Source: Mycobacterium colombiense (lineage in GTDB: Bacteria; Actinomycetota; Actinomycetes; Mycobacteriales; Mycobacteriaceae). From it: a stretch of DNA of 64,000 nt. Position numbers and translations under genes: made by a program. The notes under the pieces are model-generated. The model saw only the letters and a program-made list of their open reading frames with translations, was not told where the DNA came from and ran no database searches. Location of the stretch: NCBI RefSeq assembly GCF_001672755.1, contig NZ_LZKI01000115.1:124001-188000 (forward strand). Direction: 5' to 3'. Positions 45,610 to 53,788 of this stretch are shown here, piece by piece. The first letter of the stretch is position 1, and each line of letters begins with the position of its first letter.

Positions 45610-46980
45610 TCAGATGCCCGCGATGAGTTCCAGATCCTTCATGGCCGCCTCCAGGTGGCCGAGCATCCGCTGCAGGTGTGGGACGCTGCGACGGCAGCCG
45701 ACCAGACCGAAGTCGAGGTTGTCCGCGTTGTTGGTGACGGTGATGTTGACCGCCTGGCCGTCGAGTGGGATCGACAGCGGATAGTTCCCGTCCAATCGCG
45801 CTCCACGCCAATACAAGTGGTCGGAGTTGCCGGTCGAAACGTTCGAGATGACGATGTTGAACGGCGGTGAGCCCGCGGACAGGTAGCCGGGGATCAGACC
45901 GAAGAACAGTCCCCCAATGTTGAAGGCGGACAGGGCCAGCTGCTGAACCGGAGGCAGCTGCCAGAACACCTCTTTGGTCTCGCGGATGGACGCGCTGATG
46001 GTCTCCAGTCGCTTCGCCGGGTCGTCGAGGTCGGTTGCGAGGTTGCACAGGAAGGTCCCGACGTTGTTCCCGCCGCGGTCATCGTCATCCTTACGCAGAT
46101 TCACCGGGACCATGGCGGTCAGGGGCGCGTCCGGAAGGGCATTCTGATCGAGGAGGTAGGCGCGTAAAGCGCCGGCGGACATGGCGAGGATGACGTCGTT
46201 GATCGTCGTGCCGGTGGCGGCCTTGATCGCCTTGATCCGCTCCAGCGAGTAGGACTGGGCCGCAACCCGGCGGGCACCGCCGATCCGCACATTGAACATC
46301 GAACGGGGCGCCCGGAACGGCAGGGTCAGTTGTTGTTCGAGCAGCGCGGCGCGCGCGAGTTTGAGCGTGGACGGCGCCAAGGCGAGTGCCGAGCCCGCGG
46401 TGCGGCCGACCCGGTCGAAGAGGGACGGTTGGTGCCGCCGCCCGCTGCGCTTACGTGGCCCCAGGCTCCACGGCACCCGCACCTCGTCGTCGTGCGGATC
46501 GGACGTGAAGGCGCGCTGCACCAGGCGCAGCGCCGAGACACCATCCATGAGGGAGTGGTGATACTTCGTGTAGACCGCATACCGCCCGTCCTGCAGGCCT
46601 TCGACGAGATGCGCCTCCCACATCGGACGATGCCGATCGAGCAGGCTGCCGTGCAGCCGGGACGCCAACTCGAGCAGGTCCCGGACTCGTCCGGGTTCGG
46701 GAAGAGCCGACCGGCGCAGGTGATAGTCGAGCTCGACGTCTTTGTCGAAGGACCACGCGACATTGGTGAGGCCGCCGAAGAAGGCCGGGTGCTTACGGAA
46801 GGACGGCTGGATGTCCGTTTGCTCGAGCATCGCGTGATACGCCTCGCGGACGAAGTGAGGGCCGGCGTCTTCCGGCGGCTCGAAGAGCTGCAGCGAGCCC
46901 ACGTGCATCGGATGTTCGCGCGACTCGCCGATGAGGAACAACGCGTCCGTCGGTGATATCGGTTCCATAGTCGTTCCCAT
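45610..46980 (-). CDS. wax ester synthase/diacylglycerol acyltransferase (WS/DGAT, Tgs-like)
   Basis: About 456 residues. The catalytic motif HHSLMDG (HHxxxDG; about residue 141 from this start) uses its second His for acyl transfer. Further conserved segments are NDVILAMSAGALRAYL, MVPVNLR and PFNIVISNVS. Such enzymes make triacylglycerol or wax esters from acyl-CoA, forming storage lipid. The start could also be at 46968 (MEPISPTD) or 47010. It is divergent from the MTHFR-like gene. Confidence 0.9.
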   Translation of the reverse strand: MGTTMEPISPTDALFLIGESREHPMHVGSLQLFEPPEDAGPHFVREAYHAMLEQTDIQPSFRKHPAFFGGLTNVAWSFDKDVELDYHLRRSALPEPGRVRDLLELASRLHGSLLDRHRPMWEAHLVEGLQDGRYAVYTKYHHSLMDGVSALRLVQRAFTSDPHDDEVRVPWSLGPRKRSGRRHQPSLFDRVGRTAGSALALAPSTLKLARAALLEQQLTLPFRAPRSMFNVRIGGARRVAAQSYSLERIKAIKAATGTTINDVILAMSAGALRAYLLDQNALPDAPLTAMVPVNLRKDDDDRGGNNVGTFLCNLATDLDDPAKRLETISASIRETKEVFWQLPPVQQLALSAFNIGGLFFGLIPGYLSAGSPPFNIVISNVSTGNSDHLYWRGARLDGNYPLSIPLDGQAVNITVTNNADNLDFGLVGCRRSVPHLQRMLGHLEAAMKDLELIAGI

Positions 46981-47035
46981 TCCGTCCGCTGCGCCGTCCG
47001 TCCAGCGCATGCCCCTTTCGTATTAGCCGCGCAGA

Positions 47036-47050
47036 GCGATTGCTAATCGC
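47036..47050. promoter_or_regulatory. palindrome GCGATT-GCT-AATCGC in a divergent promoter
   Basis: A perfect 15-bp inverted repeat with six-base arms, between the divergent WS/DGAT and MTHFR-like genes. It is placed to control both. Confidence 0.4.
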
Positions 47051-47128
47051 GAATGAGCATTCGGACCCGCAGTCGCTCAGAGCGCTTGCGTGTGGGTTCG
47101 TTTGGGTATTGACGCTCAAGGGGGTGAG

Positions 47129-48112
47129 ATGCCGGCGGATTCGGGATGTCCCAAGCGGATGGAGTACGGGCCGTGCGGCGGCGTGCGGCCGGATGGGCAG
47201 TGCGAGATGCGGCCGGGTCCTTGCGTGTTCGACGATGTGGTGCCGTGGTCGGGCCATAGACCCGCACCCCGTCCGGTGAGTGCCCCGCGGGTGCTCACGG
47301 ACTTCAGCGCCACTCCCTTCGATCCCGACGACATCGCGGCGACGGCGGCCATCCTGGCATCCGGGTGCGACGCCGTCCTCGTCGGCGAGCACCAGAACAA
47401 GCCCGACTTCCCGCCCACGCTCATGGCGTCGCTGCTGCTCGACGCCGGCGTGACACCGTGGATCACCCTGTCGTGCCGGGACCGCAACCGCGTGGTGCTC
47501 GAGCAGGAGTTGCGGGGACTGCGCAGCATCGATGTCGACACCGTGTTATGCGTGACCGGTGACGGGCGCGGATACGACGTGCGCCCAGACGTCACGCAGA
47601 CATTCGACCTCGACGGGCCCCGCCTCGTGTCGCTGGCCGCCTCGGTCGGCATGACCGCAGCGGTGCCCGAGACTCCGACCGCCCCGCCCGTGCACCATCG
47701 ACCCGCTCGTCTGGTCGAAAAGCAATGCGCCGGAGCAAGTCTGGCCGTCCTGAATCACGTGCCTTTCCCGGACATGGTCGCCGACTTCATGAGGAAGGCG
47801 CAATCGGCCGGGCTGACGATCCCGGTGATCGCGGCGGTAGCGGTTTTCACCGACAGCATCTCGGCCGCGGTGCTGGAAGGCTTGCCCGGGCTTGAGCTCG
47901 ATCCCGCTGTGACACAACGTGTTTTGAGCGCTCCGGATCCGGTGGCCACCGGAATCGCGGCGGCGGTGAGCGAGGCGCGAGTGCTGCTGTCGATCGAGGG
48001 CGTCGAGGGCGTCAACCTATCCGGGCTGGCGTCCGCGTCCGGCCCTCGCGTCGGCGCACAGATCAAGGCGGAGGTCGGTCGTCGAATCCTGGCGGGGGAG
48101 CGGCGCTTATGA
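47129..48112 (+). CDS. MTHFR-like protein with N-terminal Cys-rich GPCGG motif
   Basis: A 327-residue protein. Residues 1-36 carry CPKRMEYGPCGGV and a following Cys25/Cys32 (MRPGPCVF), the signature of the 'MTHFR C-terminal' zinc/Fe-S-like domain. Residues about 55-320 look like the methylenetetrahydrofolate-reductase TIM barrel: DFSATPFDPDDIAATAAIL, VTPWITLSCRDRNRVVLEQEL, VLCVTGDGRGYD and IPVIAAVAVF. The order is reversed relative to proteins that carry the Cys domain at the end. A flavin or folate role is inferred only. AAGGGGGTGAG precedes the ATG. Its stop overlaps the methyltransferase start. Confidence 0.8.
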   Translation: MPADSGCPKRMEYGPCGGVRPDGQCEMRPGPCVFDDVVPWSGHRPAPRPVSAPRVLTDFSATPFDPDDIAATAAILASGCDAVLVGEHQNKPDFPPTLMASLLLDAGVTPWITLSCRDRNRVVLEQELRGLRSIDVDTVLCVTGDGRGYDVRPDVTQTFDLDGPRLVSLAASVGMTAAVPETPTAPPVHHRPARLVEKQCAGASLAVLNHVPFPDMVADFMRKAQSAGLTIPVIAAVAVFTDSISAAVLEGLPGLELDPAVTQRVLSAPDPVATGIAAAVSEARVLLSIEGVEGVNLSGLASASGPRVGAQIKAEVGRRILAGERRL

Positions 48113-48864
48113 CGGACGCGATGGAGGCCGAATTCGATACCGTCGCCGAGTGGACCGCGCAGGTCGCGGCTGAGCTCGGGCCCGAGTACCACCTCCCGGC
48201 CGGCTGCCGGGGAAGCGGGAGTCCGGCCGCGCTCGACTGGCTCATCGAGCGGATGGCGCTGGCGCCCGATACGACGCTGTTGGATTCCGGCGCCGGTGTC
48301 GGGGGGCCTGCCGCGTACGCCGCGCAATCCGGCGCGGTGCGGCCCGTGCTCGTAGAGCCCGAAACGGGCGCCTGCCGCGCGGCGCGGAAACTGTTCGGCT
48401 TCCCGGTGGTGTGCGCACTGGGATCGGCCCTGCCGATGACGGACGCGAGCTTTGACGCCGCCTGGTCGTTGGGAGTGTTGTGCACGACGACGGATCAGCT
48501 CGCGTTGCTCATGGAGTTGCGCCGCGTCGTAAGGCCCGGCGGGCGCATTGGCTTACTGGTTTTCGTCGCACGCCGCGACGTACCGTCAAACGCTCTGGAA
48601 GGCAATCACTTTCCCACGCCCGGCGGATTGCGTGAGCTGTTGGCAGGGGCGTCACTGCACGTCGAGCAGTGGCTCGGCACAGCGGCTCTTCCGCCGATCG
48701 CCGACACATGGAACCGACGCGTCAAGACCGTGGAGAGCGTCCTCGGCGAGCGGCACGGACACACTGACGCCTGGCAGTTGGCCGAACGTCAGAGTTCGCG
48801 GATCGGGCGGCTGCTGGGCAATGGAACCTTGACCGGCGAGTTGTTGGTGCTGCGTCACGCCTGA
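48109..48864 (+). CDS. SAM-dependent methyltransferase coupled to the MTHFR-like gene
   Basis: A 251-residue class I methyltransferase. SAM motif I is LLDSGAGVGGPAAYAA (here DSGAG rather than the usual DxGxG), followed by PVLVEPETGA and DAAWSLGVLCTT. Late features are RRVVRPGGRIGLLVF and GELLVLRHA. The ATGA overlap with the upstream gene means the two are translated together. A joint role in folate-linked methyl transfer is a hypothesis from this coupling. It converges on the phoU-like gene with 9 bp between. Confidence 0.83.
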   Translation: MTDAMEAEFDTVAEWTAQVAAELGPEYHLPAGCRGSGSPAALDWLIERMALAPDTTLLDSGAGVGGPAAYAAQSGAVRPVLVEPETGACRAARKLFGFPVVCALGSALPMTDASFDAAWSLGVLCTTTDQLALLMELRRVVRPGGRIGLLVFVARRDVPSNALEGNHFPTPGGLRELLAGASLHVEQWLGTAALPPIADTWNRRVKTVESVLGERHGHTDAWQLAERQSSRIGRLLGNGTLTGELLVLRHA

Positions 48865-48873
48865 GCGGATCGG

Positions 48874-49515
48874 TTAGCGCCCGGTGGCCTGGAAGATGAC
48901 CCGGCGGGCGATCTGGACGGCGTGGTCGGCGAAGCGTTCGTAGAACCGGCCCAACAGGGTGGCGTCCACGGCGGCGGCGACCCCCTGCGTCCACGCGGGA
49001 TCCATCAGCAGCGCCAGCAGCCGGTCGTGCAACTCGTCCATCGCGTCGTCGTCGTGGCGAATTTCGGCCGCCTCCCGCGGGTCTTGCGACACCAACACCT
49101 GCCGCGCCCCGAGGGCCAGCGCCTCGGCCGTCTCACCCATGGCGGCGACGTAGGGCCGCACCTCGGCGGACACGGCTGGGTGGGGGTGACGGCGGCGGGC
49201 GATCTCGGCGATGTGCACGGCCAGCTCGACCATCCGCCGCGCATCCGCGGCGATCCGGAGGGCGCTGACGACCGCGCGCAGGTCGGTGGCCACCGGCGCT
49301 TGCAACGCCAACAACGCGAACGCCGTCTCCTCGACGTGCGCGTCGAGGGCGACGATGCTGCCGTGGCGGGCGATGACGGATTCGGCCCCCGCCAGGTCGG
49401 TTTCCAGCAGCGCTTCGCTCGCCTGTGAAATCGCCTCGGCGGCCATCGCGCACATGTCCGCGAGCTGGCCGGTCAGCGTGTCCAGCTGCTGGTGGAAACC
49501 GGTCCTCATCTTCAT
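48874..49515 (-). CDS. PhoU-family protein
   Basis: A 213-residue protein made of two PhoU three-helix repeats: MRTGFHQQLDTLTGQLADMC and ALLALQAPVATDLRAVVSALRIAADARRM in the first, a similar pattern to ERFADHAVQIARRVIF in the second. PhoU proteins regulate phosphate uptake through the Pst transporter and PhoR; they bind metal clusters through Glu/Asp motifs. No pst gene is nearby. ATG 49515 (MKMRTG) has a GGAG upstream. It ends a minus-strand run after the transporter gene. Confidence 0.87.
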   Translation of the reverse strand: MKMRTGFHQQLDTLTGQLADMCAMAAEAISQASEALLETDLAGAESVIARHGSIVALDAHVEETAFALLALQAPVATDLRAVVSALRIAADARRMVELAVHIAEIARRRHPHPAVSAEVRPYVAAMGETAEALALGARQVLVSQDPREAAEIRHDDDAMDELHDRLLALLMDPAWTQGVAAAVDATLLGRFYERFADHAVQIARRVIFQATGR

Positions 49516-49583
49516 CGAATAACCCGTCTCCGCGAAATAAACGTCGCCGCGCACAACGGCTGAAGTTCCTTCCGCGTTGCCCG

Positions 49584-50978
49584 CTAGCGGATGTCCTCGG
49601 CGAGCGCGCGTGCCTCCCGCTCGGTTTCGACGGCGGGTCCGGAGCCCGGCAACGGCTTGCCGGCGACTTCGGGGGTGAACAGCAGCGTGATGGCTCCCAC
49701 CACGCCGGCGAAGATCAACATGTAGGCCGGCACCATCACGTTGCCGGTACCCGAGACCAGCGCCTGGGCGATCAGCGGCGTGATGCCGCCGACGAGGGAG
49801 ATCGAGATGTTGTAGGAAATCGCCAGCGCCCCGTAGCGCACGTTGGTGGGGAACAAGGCCGGCAGCATGGCCGGCCCGGTGCTGTCGAAGCAGAGTTCCA
49901 TCAGGCCGATCAGCAGCACGCCGATGAAAATCACCGGATACACGCCGCCGAAGCGGATCAGCAGGAACGCCGGGACGGAGGCCGCGATCAGCAGCCCGCA
50001 GCCCGTCCACATGATGGGTTTGACGCCGATGCGGTCGGACAGGCTGGCGACGAGCACCACGGTGACCATCAGGATCGCCAACGTCGACACGATCATGACC
50101 AGTCCGGCGGTGTGCCCGACGCGCACGAAGAGTCTGAGGTACGTGGGCAGGTACCCGGTGAGCATGAAGTCGGCGACCTGGGAGGTCAGTACCAGCGCCG
50201 CGCAGATCAGCATCGGGCGCCACTGGGCCGCGACCATGCGCAGAATTTGCCGCGGTCCTTGCCCGCCCGACGCGGGCGTATCGTCGTGCGCGCTCTGGTA
50301 GGCGGAGGACTCCTTGAGCCGAAGCCGTAGGTACAGGGCGACCAGGCCGAAGGGCAGCCCCAGCAACAGCGGAATACGCCAGCCGTACGTCAGCATGTCG
50401 TCGTCCGGCAGCCAGGTCTGTAGGCCAGTCACCAGCAACCCGGCGAGGACGAATCCGACCAGGTTGCCCATCGGCAAGAAGCCGACCATCATGCCGCGTT
50501 TGTGGTCGGGGGCCTGCTCGACGAGATAGGTCATCGCGCCGACGTACTCGCCGCCGGTCGACAGGCCCTGAAAGACTCGTGCGATGACGAGCAGGATCGG
50601 CGCCCAGATACCGATCGTGCTGTAGGTGGGCAGCAGGCCGGTCATGGTGGTGCTCACCGTCATCATGAGGATGGTGACCACCAGCACCCGGTGACGTCCG
50701 ATGCGGTCGCCCAGCGGGCCGAAGATGAATCCGCCGAGCGGGCGCACGACGAACGCCGCCGCCAGCGTGCCGAATGTCGCGATGAGGTGGACGCCGCTGA
50801 CGCTCTTGCCGGGGTAAAACACCTGGGCGATCGTGGTGGCGATGTAGCCGTAGACCCCGAAGTCGTACCACTCCATGAAGTTGCCGATGGCGGTACCCAT
50901 GATGGTCTGCCGCATTGCCGGATCGGCGACCCTGATGTCTTTACGGGTCCATTTCCTCCGGCGGCCTCGAGTACCCAT
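49584..50978 (-). CDS. MFS transporter of the metabolite:H+ symporter (ProP/KgtP-like) family
   Basis: A 464-residue transporter with 12 membrane helices. MHS-family landmarks are GNFMEWYDFGVYGYIATTIAQVF, VRPLGGFIFGPLGDRIGRH, ARVFQGLSTGGEYVGAMTYLVE and the late FPTNVRYGALAISYNIS. It probably imports an organic acid, betaine or similar compound with protons; Rv1200 is a similar M. tuberculosis protein. A SigF-like promoter ends only 12 bp before the chosen ATG, so translation may begin leaderless or at an internal start near residue 20. Its stop is 69 bp before the phoU-like start. Confidence 0.9.
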   Translation of the reverse strand: MGTRGRRRKWTRKDIRVADPAMRQTIMGTAIGNFMEWYDFGVYGYIATTIAQVFYPGKSVSGVHLIATFGTLAAAFVVRPLGGFIFGPLGDRIGRHRVLVVTILMMTVSTTMTGLLPTYSTIGIWAPILLVIARVFQGLSTGGEYVGAMTYLVEQAPDHKRGMMVGFLPMGNLVGFVLAGLLVTGLQTWLPDDDMLTYGWRIPLLLGLPFGLVALYLRLRLKESSAYQSAHDDTPASGGQGPRQILRMVAAQWRPMLICAALVLTSQVADFMLTGYLPTYLRLFVRVGHTAGLVMIVSTLAILMVTVVLVASLSDRIGVKPIMWTGCGLLIAASVPAFLLIRFGGVYPVIFIGVLLIGLMELCFDSTGPAMLPALFPTNVRYGALAISYNISISLVGGITPLIAQALVSGTGNVMVPAYMLIFAGVVGAITLLFTPEVAGKPLPGSGPAVETEREARALAEDIR

Positions 50979-50989
50979 CGAATGATGGC

Positions 50990-51016
50990 TTACCCGAAAC
51001 ATTCCCGGGACGAACC
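50990..51016 (-). promoter_or_regulatory. SigF-type promoter before the MHS transporter
   Basis: On the minus strand, GGTTCG (51016-51011), a 15-bp spacer and GGGTAA (50995-50990) fit the SigF consensus closely. The spacing to the ATG leaves almost no 5' leader. Confidence 0.55.
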
Positions 51017-51214
51017 GGCGGGGTCGGGTAATAAGCCGGTTTTCCGGGTTACCCGGAGCCCGCCGCAATCATCCGGCCCTGCCGTGGGCCGACGCGGTCG
51101 GTGACGGAAAATGCCAGCTAGGCATGCATCGCCGATGCCGAGGACGACGACATCGCGCCGGCTCCTGAGCCGAATTTGGTTATTCGCGTCACGTCGGCTC
51201 GCGCGCGGCGTGGC

Positions 51215-51790
51215 TCACTGGCCTTTCAGGCTCCCGATGCGCAGCGAGAAGTCGGCGGCTTTGGACGGCGGCGAGTCCTCGAACTGCTCGACGTAACCCT
51301 GGGGGTCACGATCGGTGATCGGCAGCCCCTCGGTGGTCGGGTGCTCGGCCATGAACTCGCGGTATTGACGCCCCAGCGCGTCGCGGAGCCCGATCGGGGC
51401 GTTGCGGCGGAAGTCCGACAACCCTTCGCGTTCCTCCTCGCCCATGTGATCGTCGTTCGCCTCCCGGGTGCGCCCGACGGCGGCCCACCACTGTTCGCTG
51501 CCCGGCGCGGCGGCGTTGGCATCGCGCACACCGTCGCGAATGTCGTTGTGATCGCCGATCGCGTCGAGGGTCTCGCCCTCGGCGTCGTCACCCCCGCGTT
51601 TCAGCAACTGCGGATAGAAGATCTTTTCTTCGATGTAGGCGTGCACGTCGAGCTTGTCGGCGAGCGGACCCCATACTCGCTCGAGCGCGGCCTGGTCGTC
51701 GGGGCGCTGGGCCTGCAGATCGTCCAGGCGCGCGAACTGTTCGCGGAACCACTCGTGGTCGGCCAGGATCAGCCTGGTGATGTCTGCCAT
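51215..51790 (-). CDS. hemerythrin HHE-domain protein
   Basis: A 191-residue protein with a four-helix HHE di-iron domain. The ligand pattern is visible as His12 (LADHEWF), His50 and Glu54 (DVHAYIEEK), His81 (GDHNDI), His115 and Glu119 (DDHMGEEE). A C-terminal tail without ligands follows (from about 130). Such proteins sense or handle oxygen, peroxide or nitric oxide. A weaker SigF-like element (GTTGTT-N17-GGGTAA, 51859-51831 minus) lies upstream. Mycobacterial hemerythrin-like genes are known SigF targets in M. smegmatis. Confidence 0.9.
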   Translation of the reverse strand: MADITRLILADHEWFREQFARLDDLQAQRPDDQAALERVWGPLADKLDVHAYIEEKIFYPQLLKRGGDDAEGETLDAIGDHNDIRDGVRDANAAAPGSEQWWAAVGRTREANDDHMGEEEREGLSDFRRNAPIGLRDALGRQYREFMAEHPTTEGLPITDRDPQGYVEQFEDSPPSKAADFSLRIGSLKGQ

Positions 51791-52139
51791 CTTCAGAGTC
51801 CCGCCTCTCTGGATCCCGGTCAGCCGGGGCTTACCCCGTTTACCAGCTGAGGTAACAACGCGACGCGGGATCCGTCAACCGGGTTAGCGCCCTGGCTCGC
51901 GACCTTTGACTCAGTTGCTCTGCGCCGCAATCGAATCACCAATTTGACGCACGCGTAAGCCCTTTGATGGCCGTGCGTCGCCAGCGACACCCCCGGCCCC
52001 GCCCCTGTCGGCGCCGTGGCCCTGAACAGGAACTCGCCGGGAGGGCGCGGTTATCCGGGCGGATACACTGGGGCGGTCAGTTCGGCGATCAGGTTCGATC
52101 GCACCCGTAAACCAATAAGAATCAGTCAGAGGTTGTGCC
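51791..52139. other. divergent intergenic region between hemerythrin and mycolate methyltransferase genes
   Basis: 349 bp without a gene. It holds the possible hemerythrin promoter at 51831-51859. A perfect 8-bp hairpin lies at 51946-51979 (GACGCACG/CGTGCGTC) with an inner GCC/GGC pairing. TACACT near 52070 is a possible -10 for the methyltransferase. No small open frame looked convincing. Confidence 0.45.
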
Positions 52140-53024
52140 TTGTCCGAAAAACCCGGCGATGCCGTCAGCTTGGAACCGCATTTCGAGGACGTACAAGCGC
52201 ACTACGACCTGTCCGACGAATTCTTCGCGCTCTTCCTGGACCCGACGCGGACCTATAGCTGCGCGTATTTCGAGCGCGACGATATGACGCTCGAAGAGGC
52301 GCAGTACGCCAAGGTCGACCTCTCGCTGGGCAAGCTCGGACTGCAGCCGGGCATGACGTTGCTCGACATCGGGTGCGGGTGGGGTACCACGATCGTCCGC
52401 GGCCTGGAGAACTACGACGTCAACGTCGTCGGCCTCACGCTCAGCCGCAATCAACAGGCACACGTGCAGCGCCGCCTGGACGGCCACCCCTCGCAGCGGT
52501 CCAAGCGCGTACTGCTGCAGGGCTGGGAGCAGTTCGACGAGAAGGTCGACCGAATCGTGTCGATCGGCGCCTTCGAGCACTTCGGGCGCGACCGGTACGA
52601 CGAATTCTTCAAAAAGGCCTACGAGGCGCTACCGGCCGACGGCGTCATGATGCTGCACACCATCATCAAGCCCAGCGACGAGGAATTCGCGGAGCGCGGC
52701 CTGCCCATCACCATGACCAAACTGCGCTTCATGAAATTCATCATGGACGAGATCTTCCCGGGCGGCGACCTACCGCAGGCCAAGGGTGTCGTGGAGCACG
52801 CCGAGCGTGCCGGCTTCGGTGTGAAGCTGATTCAGCCACTGCGCCTGCACTATGCCCGCACCCTCGACACCTGGTCGGCCGCTCTCGAGGCGCGCCGCGA
52901 CGAGGCCATCGCGATTCAGTCCGAAGAGGTCTACGACCGGTACATGAAGTACCTGACCGGATGTGCGGACCTGTTCCGCGAGGGCTACACCGACGTCGCG
53001 CAGTTCACCCTGACCAAGGGCTGA
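52140..53024 (+). CDS. mycolic-acid cyclopropane synthase/methyltransferase (CmaA/PcaA/MmaA family)
   Basis: A 294-residue SAM-dependent lipid methyltransferase with TTG start. It has the SAM motif LLDIGCGWGTT (residues 74-84), VVGLTLSRNQ, QGWEQFDEKVDRIVSIGAFEHF with Glu146 at the bicarbonate/catalytic site, and YLTGCADLFREGYTDVAQFTL near the end. Long stretches match PcaA (PHFEDVQAHYDLSDEFF, HYARTLDTWSAALEA). Members add cyclopropane or methyl groups to meromycolate chains. PcaA-, UmaA- and CmaA-type functions cannot be separated by eye, so no symbol is given. Confidence 0.92.
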   Translation: MSEKPGDAVSLEPHFEDVQAHYDLSDEFFALFLDPTRTYSCAYFERDDMTLEEAQYAKVDLSLGKLGLQPGMTLLDIGCGWGTTIVRGLENYDVNVVGLTLSRNQQAHVQRRLDGHPSQRSKRVLLQGWEQFDEKVDRIVSIGAFEHFGRDRYDEFFKKAYEALPADGVMMLHTIIKPSDEEFAERGLPITMTKLRFMKFIMDEIFPGGDLPQAKGVVEHAERAGFGVKLIQPLRLHYARTLDTWSAALEARRDEAIAIQSEEVYDRYMKYLTGCADLFREGYTDVAQFTLTKG

Positions 53025-53073
53025 CGGCAAGTCGACTTCCAGGCCGATCGCGCTTCCCGGTTGGCCGGAGTGC

Positions 53074-53100
53074 GGTTTACCGGTGCATCTTCGCGGGTAA
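53074..53100 (+). promoter_or_regulatory. SigF-type promoter before the exported-protein gene
   Basis: GGTTTA (53074-53079), a 15-bp spacer and GGGTAA (53095-53100) are an excellent match to the SigF consensus. A leader of about 60 bases would precede the GTG at 53170. Confidence 0.65.
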
Positions 53101-53169
53101 TTCCACGGCAACAACCTGATTCGGTGGGTGCCGGTTTCCTTCGGCGCAACGCCGCTGGAAGGACCGACC

Positions 53170-53685
53170 GTGAGCGCCAAACACCGCATGCCGGAGTCAC
53201 CGCAGCAAAGGCCGACGTCGACCGATCGCGGTCAGCGACGCGGCCTGTCCGGTGCCGCGAAGGTATGCGACATCATCTCCGCTGCGCTGTTGTGTGCCGC
53301 CTGCCTGACAGCGTTGGTGCTCAACGGAGGCCAGTACGAGAAGCGCAGTGTCACCGCCAGTCTCGAGCCGCCGGCCGTCGCGCAGCCGGTCAGTCAGGAA
53401 GGCACCGTGGTGGCCGTGTCAGCGGACTCGGTGACCATGCGCGGCGCGGACGGCCACACCCAGACCTACCACTTCACCCCGAACACCACCGTCGTCACGC
53501 ATGGCGCACGCCAACCCATCACCGCCGCCCCGCATTTCACCGTCAATGACAAGGTCGTTGTGGTCGGGACGATCGAGGGCGGTACGGCGCTGGCCACCGC
53601 GGTGGCCTACCGCGGCGCGGGGCACGGTGAGGCTCCGCCGATGGATTACCTTGACGGGCAAACGGTTCCAGCCGGCGCCGCCTGA
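53170..53685 (+). CDS. membrane-anchored exported protein, unknown function
   Basis: A 171-residue protein. Residues about 30-52 are a membrane anchor (KVCDIISAALLCAACLTALVL). An extracytoplasmic domain with small beta-strand repeats follows: GTVVAVSADSVTMRGADGHTQTYHF then KVVVVGTIEGGTALATAV. This resembles small OB-like DUF5666-type domains, but the assignment is weak. The GTG at 53170 has GGAAGGACC upstream and a SigF-like promoter about 70 bp upstream. Confidence 0.7.
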   Translation: MSAKHRMPESPQQRPTSTDRGQRRGLSGAAKVCDIISAALLCAACLTALVLNGGQYEKRSVTASLEPPAVAQPVSQEGTVVAVSADSVTMRGADGHTQTYHFTPNTTVVTHGARQPITAAPHFTVNDKVVVVGTIEGGTALATAVAYRGAGHGEAPPMDYLDGQTVPAGAA

Positions 53686-53788
53686 GGTTCAGCTTCGGAA
53701 CCGACATTTCCATCCGCCTGTATCGACCGCTCACCTCGGGTATGCGCGCCCGGCCTAGTCTGGTAGCGATCCGGAAACAGGAGGCGCC

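Noticed and set aside
49516..50871. Long upstream extension of the PhoU-like frame (open to 50871 on the minus strand)
   Set aside because: The extension overlaps the MHS transporter on the same strand in another frame and encodes Arg-rich shadow sequence. The PhoU start at 49515 has its own ribosome site.
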